Shown here: positions 43,773-51,265 of the stretch, one piece after another
Layout: the number at the start of each line of letters is the position of its first letter
How positions within the stretch are numbered: the first letter of the stretch is position 1
From: JBBSEX01 sp038239345
GTDB taxonomy: Bacteria > Acidobacteriota > Terriglobia > Bryobacterales > Bryobacteraceae
DNA: 64,000 nucleotides
Reading direction: 5' to 3'
Assembly: GCA_038239345.1 (NCBI GenBank)
Contig: JBBSEX010000009.1
Location: forward strand, 1-64,000
Program-made: the position numbers and the translations under genes
The notes under the pieces: model-generated
Told to the model about the DNA's origin: nothing
The model's database searches: none
Seen by the model: only the letters and a program-made list of their open reading frames with translations

Positions 43773-44381
43773 ATGGGACTCGACGTGCAATGCAAAGCGC
43801 GCTATCAGGGGCATGAATCCGCTGGACGAGCCCAATTGGAGAGCGACTACCTTCTCTTCCGTGGAGACTTTCGCGTCAAAGTTTCCTTCGCGGAGATGAC
43901 GTCTGTAATGGTCACGGGTGGGGAGTTGCGGATTACCACTGCGGCGGGCGTGACGTGTTTGGTGTTAGGGAAGGCGGCTGAAAAGTGGGCCGAGAAAATT
44001 CTTCATCCACCCACTCTCATCGAAAAGCTGGGAGTTAAGCCGGGGCAGCGAATCAGTCTCGTCGGCTTTACGGATGCGGAGTTCTCGTCAGAATTATCAG
44101 GGCAAGGATGCCACGTCACCGTAGGGCCGTCGAACGATTCAGACCTCGTTTTTTTCCGCGCGGATGGGGCGCCCGATTTGCAACGAATGCCCGATCTGAT
44201 CAAGAGCCTGGCATCGAAGGGCGCTTTGTGGATCGTCTATCCAAAAGGGGTTCGCGCCATTACCGAAGCGCAGGTATTGGCAGCGGCGCGGGCGGCGGGC
44301 TTAGTGGATGTTAAGGTAGTGCGGTTCTCCCCAACGCATACGGCGCTGAAGACCACGGTGCGCAATCTACCGGGGCGTTAG
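43773..44381 (+). CDS. DUF3052-like protein with extra N-terminal domain
   Basis: A 202-residue cytoplasmic protein. The second half (about 85-200) resembles DUF3052: LIEKLGVKPGQRISLVG, DLVFFRADG, DLIKSLASKGALWIVYPKG, AARAAGLVDVKVVRFSPTH. The first half (about 1-80) has no recognised family and looks like a small beta domain. Function unknown. Four nt separate it from the SRPBCC gene, so it belongs to the MarR operon. Confidence 0.7.
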   Translation: MGLDVQCKARYQGHESAGRAQLESDYLLFRGDFRVKVSFAEMTSVMVTGGELRITTAAGVTCLVLGKAAEKWAEKILHPPTLIEKLGVKPGQRISLVGFTDAEFSSELSGQGCHVTVGPSNDSDLVFFRADGAPDLQRMPDLIKSLASKGALWIVYPKGVRAITEAQVLAAARAAGLVDVKVVRFSPTHTALKTTVRNLPGR

Positions 44382-44397
44382 AATGCAGAGTCCACTT

Positions 44398-45258
44398 CTA
44401 GAAAACTTTATCGTCGCCTTTACGATAGGTTCCCAGAACACGAATGAAGTCCGCCAACTCGGTTAAATGTTTCAGGGCGTTCTGTACCCGCGGTTCCTCT
44501 TGTGATCCCAGAAAATCGAGGTAAAACAGATACTCCCAGGGCTTGCCGCGCAGCGGTCGCGACTCGATTTTGGTCAGGTTTAAATCGCGCAGGGCGAAGG
44601 CGCTCAAGGTCTTGAACAGGGCACCGGGCATGTTACGGGTAGTGAACACGACCGACGTTTTCCAATCCTTACCCGACTCCCCGTGACGGGTTGGCACATC
44701 GCCTGGCAGGGCGAGAAGAAAAAATCGCGTGAAATTGCGGCGATCGTCTTCAATCGATCGCTTAAGTATTTTCGCGCCGTATGTTTCGGCCGCGACAGCC
44801 GATGCGATAGCGGCCGCTGCTTCTGGTTGCTGCTCGGACAGCATCTTCACGCTGCCCGCCGTATCATAAAATGGAACTTTCTCCACCCCGGGGTGACTTA
44901 CGAAGAAGTCCAGGCATTGGTTCAAGGCGACCGGGTGCGAATACACGCGTTTGACTTTGCGAAGTGTCATGCCGGGCATGGCAATCAGGTTGTGAACAAT
45001 GCGGACATTCGTTTCACCGATGATTCGCAAGTCGAATTGAACCAGATGATCGTAATTTTCGTGAACCGATCCGGCCAGCGTGTTCTCCATGGGGATCATA
45101 GCGGCATCCGCTTCATCATTTTGTAGGCTGGCGAAAGCTTGGTCGAATCGTAGAAATGGCACGGGCGTCACATTCTGTCCTAAGGATTGATGAATCGCCT
45201 GTTGACTGAAAGCCCCTAGTTCGCCTTGGAATGCCACGCGCCGGATTCGCCGGGCCAC
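44398..45258 (-). CDS. pheA: Prephenate dehydratase
   Basis: A 286-residue prephenate dehydratase for phenylalanine synthesis (prephenate to phenylpyruvate). The substrate domain shows AFQGELGAFSQQA, MIPMENTLAGSVHENYD and the catalytic NFTRFF (Thr177, Arg178); the regulatory ACT domain follows (TSVVFTTRNMPGALFKTLSA and ESRP), which usually binds Phe for feedback inhibition. No chorismate mutase domain is fused. The GTG at 45258 starts on the last base of the ubiX stop (TAGTG), so I use it instead of the longer open frame that antiparallels ubiX. Confidence 0.95.
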   Translation of the reverse strand: MARRIRRVAFQGELGAFSQQAIHQSLGQNVTPVPFLRFDQAFASLQNDEADAAMIPMENTLAGSVHENYDHLVQFDLRIIGETNVRIVHNLIAMPGMTLRKVKRVYSHPVALNQCLDFFVSHPGVEKVPFYDTAGSVKMLSEQQPEAAAAIASAVAAETYGAKILKRSIEDDRRNFTRFFLLALPGDVPTRHGESGKDWKTSVVFTTRNMPGALFKTLSAFALRDLNLTKIESRPLRGKPWEYLFYLDFLGSQEEPRVQNALKHLTELADFIRVLGTYRKGDDKVF

Positions 45259-45818
45259 TATTTTCCATCCCAACGGGTGGCGTTTAAAGCGGGAAGGCCT
45301 AGTAGATCCAGGACCCGATCTACGCTGTGATCCACCAAATCCTGTATGGATTGGGGCTGGTGATAGAATCCGGGAATCGGGGGAGCGATGATCGCGCCCA
45401 TTTCTGTCAAAGAAACCATATTTTTTAGGTGTCCGAGGTGAAACGGAGACTCTCGAACCATCAGTATTAACTTGCGTCTCTCCTTCAATGTAACGTCGGC
45501 GGCGCGAACGAGCAAATTGGAGCTGATTCCGCCTGCGATCGCCGACATTGTATGGATGGAACACGGCGCGATTACCATGCCGTGCGTAACAAATGATCCG
45601 CTTGCTAGACGGCAGCCGATGTCTTCAAGGGAATACGAGTGATGCGCCAAAGCCTTAAAATCGGCGGCAAGCTTTGCCATTTCCAGGTAGGCGGTTCGCT
45701 CAGCGGATCGAGTAAGAACCAAATGCGTTTCGACGCCGGGATTTTCCCGCAATTTCTCCAGCAGCCGCCACCCGTAGATCGAACCACTAGCGCCGCTGAT
45801 ACCGACTATGATTTTCAA
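45258..45818 (-). CDS. ubiX: Flavin prenyltransferase UbiX
   Basis: A 186-residue UbiX/Pad1. The FMN-binding opening VGISGASGSIYGWRLLEKL and the block MVIAPCSIHTMSAIAGGISSNLLVRAADV with LMVRESPFHLGHLKNM are family hallmarks. It joins a dimethylallyl group to FMN to make the prenyl-FMN cofactor of UbiD decarboxylases; no ubiD lies in this window. It shares a TAGTG junction with pheA, an unusual partner that may simply be operon packing. Confidence 0.95.
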   Translation of the reverse strand: MKIIVGISGASGSIYGWRLLEKLRENPGVETHLVLTRSAERTAYLEMAKLAADFKALAHHSYSLEDIGCRLASGSFVTHGMVIAPCSIHTMSAIAGGISSNLLVRAADVTLKERRKLILMVRESPFHLGHLKNMVSLTEMGAIIAPPIPGFYHQPQSIQDLVDHSVDRVLDLLGLPALNATRWDGK

Positions 45819-45841
45819 GAATTGCTCCTAGGTGGTCAAGT

Positions 45842-45859
45842 TGTTCTGATTTCGGAACA
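45842..45859 (+). promoter_or_regulatory. Inverted repeat upstream of the XRE regulator
   Basis: TGTTC and GAACA flank 8 nt, 22 nt before the XRE start codon and between divergent ubiX and XRE genes. The form resembles a repressor operator of the S24/LexA kind; binding is inferred only. Confidence 0.35.
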
Positions 45860-45880
45860 GACCCTTGATCTTTGTTCGGA

Positions 45881-46768
45881 ATGCCCGGTATAATTCATGC
45901 GAAAGGCTCGTCTGCCTCCAGACGGTTGGGTGATTCGTTGGGAAGCAGATCGGATGCATTAGCTCGAAACAGCAGCACGGACGATGCGGGCCAAAAACTA
46001 AAACGGATTCGCGAACGGCTGAACCTCCGTTATCGCGACGTGGAAGAAGCCAGCCTGCGGATTGCCGCCCGTCGGGGCAACGACGAATTCGCCATCGCTC
46101 TCAGCCGACTGTCTGACATTGAAAACAAAGGAACGGTTCCCTCTCTTTATCGTTTGTACTCCATTTGTGCCATCTACAAATTGGATTTCATGGAAGTTCT
46201 CAACTGGTATGGCGTCGATATCTCCTCCATTCCCGGTGATTCGCTGACGGCTGAGGTCGAACGCACGCATCTGATCGGTTTTCAGCCCGACGGCCATGGC
46301 ACGGTAAACCTCCCTCTGGTACTGGACCCCGGCTTGGACCTGAAACGCACAACCTATTTAAGTCGAATGATCCAACGCTGGGGCAAGCTTCCGCTGATGC
46401 TATTGAATGGACTCGATTTGGAGTCCCATCGTTACGCATTCATCGGAACGGAAGACTGGGCGATGTATCCTTTGGTTCAGCCAGGATCATTGGTCTTGAT
46501 CGATGAAACTCGCCGCAAGGTGGTAAGTGAAGGTTGGAGCAACGAATTCGACCGGCCGATGTACTTTATTGAGCACCGTAACGGATATTCCTGCGGCTGG
46601 TGTAGTGTGACGGAAGACCAGCTAGTGTTTCAGCCCCATCCCGCTTCCAAGTGCAATCCCGAAGTATTTATTTATCCGGATGAAGCTGAAGTGATTGGGC
46701 AGGTTACCGGAGTGGCTATGCGTCTAGATCCGCCGCGGAGACGCCGTACTCGTTCTTCAGGAGCTTAA
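45881..46768 (+). CDS. XRE-family HTH regulator with S24-like C-terminal region
   Basis: A 295-residue regulator. The HTH lies at about 30-95: GQKLKRIRERLNLRYRDVEE, then an insertion, then LSRLSDIENKGTVPSLYRLY. The C-terminal half (about 165-285) has the layout of an S24/peptidase-like fold (YAFIGTEDWAMYPLVQPGSL, YPDEAEVIGQVTGVAMRL), but I do not see a certain Ser/Lys dyad, so self-cleavage is uncertain. ATG 45881 is favoured over TTG 45872. It is the regulator closest to the peptide gene cluster at 47454-48047 and overlaps the end of the convergent unknown gene by 53 nt. Confidence 0.8.
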   Translation: MPGIIHAKGSSASRRLGDSLGSRSDALARNSSTDDAGQKLKRIRERLNLRYRDVEEASLRIAARRGNDEFAIALSRLSDIENKGTVPSLYRLYSICAIYKLDFMEVLNWYGVDISSIPGDSLTAEVERTHLIGFQPDGHGTVNLPLVLDPGLDLKRTTYLSRMIQRWGKLPLMLLNGLDLESHRYAFIGTEDWAMYPLVQPGSLVLIDETRRKVVSEGWSNEFDRPMYFIEHRNGYSCGWCSVTEDQLVFQPHPASKCNPEVFIYPDEAEVIGQVTGVAMRLDPPRRRRTRSSGA

Positions 46769-47174
46769 GAAGGGTTTCGAAATCGGCGTAGAACAAGCTG
46801 CGCTCAATTTCACGGCTTTGGGTAGGGATCAGATTGCGGTACGGCGCCAGCCGAATCCAGGTCTCAAGGATGACCCGCTTGTTATCCATCAAAGCCGAGA
46901 GGTACAGCTCCAGGTCGGCTTTCTGCTGTTCCAGATTAAATCCCAGCCATTCCCCAAAAGCTTGTAAGTGACTCTTTTCAAGAGCTCTTTCTGAATCCTC
47001 GTTCCCGAAGACCAGGGTTAGCCCGTGATGCTCATAGCGGCCCGTGTTGTTATCCCGAAGCGAAGAAAGATAGACCAGCCGGCCAAACACAGTCGGGATC
47101 CGAGATAACGTATTCCGCCAAAGGTCAGAGGCTGCGCCCCTTTCCAACAATCTGATCGGCCTAGAATTCTTCAT
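46716..47174 (-). CDS. Conserved protein of unknown function beside the peptide cluster
   Basis: A 152-residue protein from ATG 47174; a longer frame reaches 47297. It is soluble and helical (EKSHLQAFGEWLGFNLEQQK, LELYLSALMDNKRVILETW, NLIPTQSREIERSLFYADF). I cannot name the family. It overlaps the XRE gene end by 53 nt tail to tail and diverges from the peptide genes, so its promoter region (47175-47453) is shared with theirs. A role in control or immunity of the peptide system is possible but inferred from position only. Confidence 0.6.
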   Translation of the reverse strand: MKNSRPIRLLERGAASDLWRNTLSRIPTVFGRLVYLSSLRDNNTGRYEHHGLTLVFGNEDSERALEKSHLQAFGEWLGFNLEQQKADLELYLSALMDNKRVILETWIRLAPYRNLIPTQSREIERSLFYADFETLLKLLKNEYGVSAADLDA

Positions 47175-47344
47175 TCGTACGTTGCACCAGGGGGTCACCC
47201 TAATGGGCTTATCGCCGCTCCCCGTGTTTCTCCGACTCGAGGATTTCTCCGGTTGCTGGGTTTCATGTCCATCCTCTGGACCTCTACCCTCTGGCAAATA
47301 CTAACACATAAAGGCTGCAATCGACCCGCTTGGGGTGCAAATTT

Positions 47345-47366
47345 GAACCCTTTTGGGTTGGGGTTC
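47345..47366 (+). promoter_or_regulatory. Inverted repeat in the peptide-cluster promoter region
   Basis: GAACCC and GGGTTC, perfectly complementary, flank 10 nt. A nested pair AACCC-TTTT-GGGTT also exists. It lies about 90 nt before the first peptide gene and could be an operator or a hairpin. Inference only. Confidence 0.3.
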
Positions 47367-47453
47367 TATAGTCCGAAAACTTAAGCATCATTGGTACTAG
47401 AACGAAGGGCACAGGTGTAGTCTGTGAAGCGTACCAGGACCAATTACCTATTC

Positions 47454-47582
47454 ATGCTTAAGAAAATTGTCTTCGCCGCTATCCTTACCCTGCAGTTCGC
47501 TGCAGTAGCCAACGTTGTTTTGGCTAATGATCCGATGCCCGGCTGCTGGCCGTGTGGCGGCAAACCTCCGTTGGTTAAGTAA
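47454..47582 (+). CDS. Short secreted Cys-rich peptide, copy 1 (single core)
   Basis: A 42-residue peptide that is easily missed for its size. A signal peptide (MLKKIVFAAILTLQFAAVAN, cut after VVLA) precedes a mature part of one core NDPMPGCWPCGGKPP and the tail LVK. The core has a CxxC (CWPC) that could form a disulfide or bind metal. The ATG lacks a clear ribosome site, unlike copies 2 and 3. It is clearly homologous to the two genes that follow, and all end in VK or SR. Function unknown; a secreted signal, toxin or metal-binding peptide are options. Confidence 0.75.
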   Translation: MLKKIVFAAILTLQFAAVANVVLANDPMPGCWPCGGKPPLVK

Positions 47583-47614
47583 GCAGTTCCCGAATTTCAC
47601 TTAAGGAAAAACAG

Positions 47615-47815
47615 ATGATCAAGACACTTGTATTTGCGGGAATCTTAGCGGTCCAGTTCGCTGCCGTCGCCAATGTTGCTTCGGCTAACGATCCGATGCC
47701 CGGCTGTTGGCCTTGTGGCGGCGATCCCCCCTCTTTCGCCACGATCGCTTACGTCGCCAACGATCCGATGCCTGGCTGCTGGCCTTGTGGCGGCGATCCG
47801 CCCTCGGTTAAGTAA
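47615..47815 (+). CDS. Short secreted Cys-rich peptide, copy 2 (double core)
   Basis: A 66-residue precursor: signal peptide (1-24, cut after VASA), core 1 NDPMPGCWPCGGDPP (25-39), spacer SFATIAYVA (40-48), core 2 identical to core 1 (49-63) and tail SVK. The spacer ends in YVA before the second NDP, similar to the AxA-like cleavage site before the first, so two mature peptides could be released, as in multi-copy pheromone precursors. A good ribosome site (AAGGAAAA) precedes the ATG. Each core has CWPC. No homologue known to me. Confidence 0.85.
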   Translation: MIKTLVFAGILAVQFAAVANVASANDPMPGCWPCGGDPPSFATIAYVANDPMPGCWPCGGDPPSVK

Positions 47816-47846
47816 GCACTTCCGGAATTTCACTTAAGGAAAATAG

Positions 47847-48047
47847 ATGATTAAGACACTCGTATTTGCGGGAATTTTAGCGGTCCAGTTCGCTGCCGTC
47901 GCCAATGTTGCCTCGGCCAACGATCCGATGCCCGGCTGCTGGCCTTGTGGCGGCGATCCGCCCTCTTTCGCCACGATTGCTTACGTCGCCAACGATCCGA
48001 TGCCTGGCTGCTGGCCTTGTGACGGCGACCCGCCCCAGAGCCGTTAA
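47847..48047 (+). CDS. Short secreted Cys-rich peptide, copy 3 (double core)
   Basis: A 66-residue precursor identical to copy 2 through residue 58, although eight codons in that stretch differ silently. The second core has Gly59 changed to Asp (CWPCDGDPP) and the tail is QSR. Same signal peptide, spacer and AAGGAAAA ribosome site. Conservation of protein over DNA points to selection on the peptide sequence. Likely co-transcribed with copies 1 and 2. Confidence 0.85.
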   Translation: MIKTLVFAGILAVQFAAVANVASANDPMPGCWPCGGDPPSFATIAYVANDPMPGCWPCDGDPPQSR

Positions 48048-48204
48048 GCCACCCGCGCCGGCCCGACATTTATACCCCCATGAGCCTTCTTAGGTTCCTG
48101 GGAGTACAACACACGGTTCCGTTTTTGGATGTTGCGGCTGGAATGTCAGCGCACTCGGGAGCCCCTCGAGTGTCACCCGGGGCCGGTGCTACACTGGGAC
48201 GGAC

Positions 48205-48984
48205 ATGAACCTGCCAGGTCTTGTTGAAAAAATCCTCTGGTTTGCAACCATAGGGGCAACTGCTGTGTTGCTTCTAAGTATCTGGCGAGAAGGTCTGCTA
48301 GGCAAATACAAGTGGTTTGTGTCGTATCTGGGCGTACGTCTTGCTAAGAGTATTTGTTTGCTGTTCGTACCGTTTAAGTCCGATGCGTACGCAAAAACCT
48401 ACTACGGTTTCGAAATCCTGATCTGGATTTTATACACCCCTGTATTGTTAGAGTTGTATCGCCTGGTTCTGGAACAGCATCCAGGAATCGCGCAGGCGGG
48501 CCGAAAGTTAGTGCAATATGGAATCGGCATCGCCTTGCTGGTTTCCATGATTACCCTGCCGCTCGATCTGAAAAAGCCCAAGCACGATTATGTTTTGTTA
48601 CACCTGTTCAGTGTCGTGGAGCGAAATGTCGCGTTGGTAGTTGTCGTCCTGCTGCTGTTGATCGTAGCGTTTTTCTTTTACTTCCCGGTTCGAATGAATC
48701 CGAATGTAATCGCCTATACCGTTGGCTATTTTTTCTATTTTTTGACTACCACCTTTGTGCTGTTCACTCGGAATCTCATGGGAGTCGCGGCGATCCGCAC
48801 CGCCAGCCTGGCAGGAATCATCGTTGGCTTGGCGTGTTTCGTCTACTGGATAATAGCTATCCGCAGGAAGAATGAAGCGTTGGTCCCGCGAGCTGTGGCG
48901 GTGTGGCGTCCTCAAGATCAAAAGGTGATGGTGGCTCACCTGGACGCTTTAAATGCAAGCTTGCTCCACATGGCGCGGAAATAA
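48205..48984 (+). CDS. Multi-pass membrane protein, function unknown
   Basis: A 259-residue protein with about seven membrane helices (near 12-32, 42-58, 70-90, 110-130, 143-165, 175-195, 205-222) and a cytoplasmic basic tail (AIRRKNEALVPRA, then WRPQDQKVMVAHLDALN). Such seven-helix proteins of unknown function are frequent in Acidobacteria. It follows the peptide genes by 157 nt on the same strand and could be exporter, receptor or immunity protein, or unrelated. GGACGG lies before the ATG. Confidence 0.75.
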   Translation: MNLPGLVEKILWFATIGATAVLLLSIWREGLLGKYKWFVSYLGVRLAKSICLLFVPFKSDAYAKTYYGFEILIWILYTPVLLELYRLVLEQHPGIAQAGRKLVQYGIGIALLVSMITLPLDLKKPKHDYVLLHLFSVVERNVALVVVVLLLLIVAFFFYFPVRMNPNVIAYTVGYFFYFLTTTFVLFTRNLMGVAAIRTASLAGIIVGLACFVYWIIAIRRKNEALVPRAVAVWRPQDQKVMVAHLDALNASLLHMARK

Positions 48985-48987
48985 TTC

Positions 48988-50472
48988 TCAACGGGCGAAA
49001 AACGGTGCCTCAGGCATGACTTCCTCTAGCGTCGCATAGAGAACCAGGGCCGAATTCGCAGAACTCTTGAACGCCGCCAGCAATTTCCCCGGCTCGCCTT
49101 GATTCACTGACCGCAGCCGTTCCAGCATCGACTTTGGATGCCAGAACCACTCCACTGGGCTCGCGTGCTGCAGGCTCGAATTCGCGATAAAAGTTACCGC
49201 CTGGCGAAGGATCTTTTCCCTTTCGTCGCCCGGACCGGTCAACTCCAGCAGAGCCTCATAGACGATCGCCTTCTGATGAAAGTAATCGGCCTCGGACTTT
49301 TCCTGCCGTACGTTCCAATTCGCCAGCTGATTTAGCACATCGCCCAACAGCGATTTCCATTCCAGCGTTTGGCGGTCCGCTTCCGGCCGGATGCGCCCTT
49401 CCGCTGTCATGCGTAGCCCGATCACCGCTTGCATCACATGGAGCGCTTCTTCAGACTGGAAGTACTTGTCGATTTCGAGTGCGCCATCCACCTTGGAGGA
49501 CGTCGCTTCTTCTGCCGTAATCGCCGGTACCTCGCCGCGAAAATCGCCGTTGAACCATTGCAGCGCATTCACCGCGTCGGGATTGTCGGACGCTTTCGGA
49601 CCGACGCTATCGGAGCATCGCGGCCCGGTGAATTCCGTGACCAGCAACTTGCGGCTGGACCGAATCAGGCTCTGTGTTTCAATTTGCAGACCCTTCATCG
49701 CCGCCGACAATGCCGACAGTTCCAATTGCAGGGCAAGCACGTTTACTGAAAAAGAACGGTCGTCACCGGAAAGGGATTCCATCTTCTGACTGAACACTCC
49801 ACCGGCGATCTCCAACTGCTTGGCATCGAGCCCCAGAGAGACGATCAGCCGGGCGGCTGGTGCCAGTTCGCTAATCGAGTTGATGCCTGAAAGCTGGGCC
49901 ACGAGGAATGCGATGTGTTGATCCTTTTTCTTCTCGGCACTGGAAAACGCCGAGCGGATTACGTACCCAACCGCGTCATAATAGGCGCTGACATCATAAA
50001 CCAGAGCGTCTTCGCACTTGCGTGCTGAAAGATTGGGGCGGCTGATGCGCTGAAAAAGTTCGCGGCCTTTGGTCGCATCCACATCGAGCATCGCCTTCAC
50101 CGCTCTTGATTGCAATGAGAGGGCGTCCAGTTTCAGTTGCAGGGCACTGCTCAGATAGCGTGGCGCGGTGTCCGGTCCGACGGCAGGCACAGCTACACGG
50201 CGCACAGGTTGTTGGGCCGACGACGCCGCTTTAAACGCCTGTTCAATCAGCTCGATCTTAAGTTCACGCTCGGGCACGCGCCCCGAATCGACGATGCGGA
50301 GCAAGGCATCGGCGGTGAATTCAGCTGGCGCGGATGTGGCCAGGCCGACTATCGCTTGCACCTGCGGATCGAGCGTCGGCTTCGGCGGTTTTGGGGGCTT
50401 TGGAGGTACGGACTTTTCGTCGGCCAGAACGAGACAGGATGCGCACAACAGCACAATCCAGAGTTTGATCAT
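48988..50472 (-). CDS. Secreted protein of unknown function with PPK-repeat linker
   Basis: A 494-residue protein from ATG 50472. Signal peptide about 1-17 (cut after LVLA), then an acidic start and a PPKPPKPPKP linker at about 23-32, then a long helical domain (PAEFTADALLRIVDSGRVPE, LDALSLQSRAVKAMLDVD) that could be a repeat solenoid. No family is recognised. It begins 4 nt after the tpiA stop, so it is probably the last gene of the yebC-to-tpiA run. A similar secreted unknown protein lies upstream in that run at 53736. Confidence 0.7.
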   Translation of the reverse strand: MIKLWIVLLCASCLVLADEKSVPPKPPKPPKPTLDPQVQAIVGLATSAPAEFTADALLRIVDSGRVPERELKIELIEQAFKAASSAQQPVRRVAVPAVGPDTAPRYLSSALQLKLDALSLQSRAVKAMLDVDATKGRELFQRISRPNLSARKCEDALVYDVSAYYDAVGYVIRSAFSSAEKKKDQHIAFLVAQLSGINSISELAPAARLIVSLGLDAKQLEIAGGVFSQKMESLSGDDRSFSVNVLALQLELSALSAAMKGLQIETQSLIRSSRKLLVTEFTGPRCSDSVGPKASDNPDAVNALQWFNGDFRGEVPAITAEEATSSKVDGALEIDKYFQSEEALHVMQAVIGLRMTAEGRIRPEADRQTLEWKSLLGDVLNQLANWNVRQEKSEADYFHQKAIVYEALLELTGPGDEREKILRQAVTFIANSSLQHASPVEWFWHPKSMLERLRSVNQGEPGKLLAAFKSSANSALVLYATLEEVMPEAPFFAR

Positions 50473-50476
50473 TGCT

Positions 50477-51244
50477 CTACTTCCCTGCTTGCGATGAATA
50501 GTTAACGATCTTAGCGAAACCAATCGGATCCAGACTGGCACCGCCTACGAGTACGCCGTCGATCTCTTGCTGCGTCATCAAACCATCGATATTGTCCGGT
50601 TTGACGCTACCGCCATACAGGATGCGCAGTTGGCTGGCGGCATCGGAGCCTACGTGAATCCCCACTTGCTCTCGAATCACCTGGTGCGCATCGGCGGCCA
50701 TCTCGGGAGTGGCGGTCTTGCCCGTGCCGATGGCCCACACCGGTTCATAGGCTATAGCGATTTTCGAGAACTGTTCGGGAGTCAAAGCGGCGACGCTTCC
50801 CGCCAGTTGACTGGCGAGTATCAGATGCGTTCGGCCGGATTCACGCTCATCCAGAAGTTCGCCGACGCAGACGATTGGCCGAAGGCCGGCTTCGAGCGCC
50901 GCCAGCGTTTTCTCTAAAACCGTTTGGTCCGTGTCGCCGAAAAACTGCCGCCGTTCGCTGTGGCCGATCAAGACCCAGCGAGCTCCGATAGAAGACAGCA
51001 TGCGCGCGGAAACCTCGCCGGTGAACGCACCTTCCTTTTTCCAATGAAGGTTCTGCGCGCCAATCTCGACGGTCGAATCGCGAACCGCGTCGATCGCGGC
51101 GGTGAGATTGACGAAGGGCGGACAGATTACGATTTCTCGTCCGGAAGTCTGTGCCACCAGTGGCGTAAAGATCTGGAAGAATGCGGAGGTCTCAGCGGAA
51201 TTCTTAAACATTTTCCAGTTGCCGGCCATTACGGGTGTTCTCAT
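50477..51244 (-). CDS. tpiA: Triosephosphate isomerase
   Basis: A 255-residue TIM. Catalytic residues are present: Asn9-Lys11 (GNWKMFK), His95 (IGHSERR) and Glu167 (AYEPVWAIGTG), with the phosphate-binding loop YGGSVKP near 210. It interconverts dihydroxyacetone phosphate and glyceraldehyde 3-phosphate. It lies 21 nt after deoB, so central sugar phosphate genes are grouped. Confidence 0.98.
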   Translation of the reverse strand: MRTPVMAGNWKMFKNSAETSAFFQIFTPLVAQTSGREIVICPPFVNLTAAIDAVRDSTVEIGAQNLHWKKEGAFTGEVSARMLSSIGARWVLIGHSERRQFFGDTDQTVLEKTLAALEAGLRPIVCVGELLDERESGRTHLILASQLAGSVAALTPEQFSKIAIAYEPVWAIGTGKTATPEMAADAHQVIREQVGIHVGSDAASQLRILYGGSVKPDNIDGLMTQQEIDGVLVGGASLDPIGFAKIVNYSSQAGK

Positions 51245-51265
51245 AGCGGATGATCCTTATGGTCG

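Larger units (their letters stand above)
47583..48047 (+). repeat. Tandem duplication of a peptide gene unit (about 232 bp, two copies)
   Basis: Two head-to-tail units (47583-47815 and 47816-48047) each comprise a spacer GAATTTCACTTAAGGAAAA, an ATG and a 66-codon gene. ATG-to-ATG distance is 232 nt. Copies differ at scattered third codon positions, at codon 59 and at the last three codons, so the duplication is not very recent. Copy 1 upstream is a shorter, more divergent relative lacking the second core. Confidence 0.9.

Noticed and set aside
45261..45564. N-terminal extension of pheA
   Set aside because: It is antisense-like overlap with ubiX in another frame; GTG 45258 gives a normal-length enzyme.
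47583..48047. CRISPR-like array
   Set aside because: Repeats are long, coding and few; the unit is a duplicated peptide gene with its spacer.
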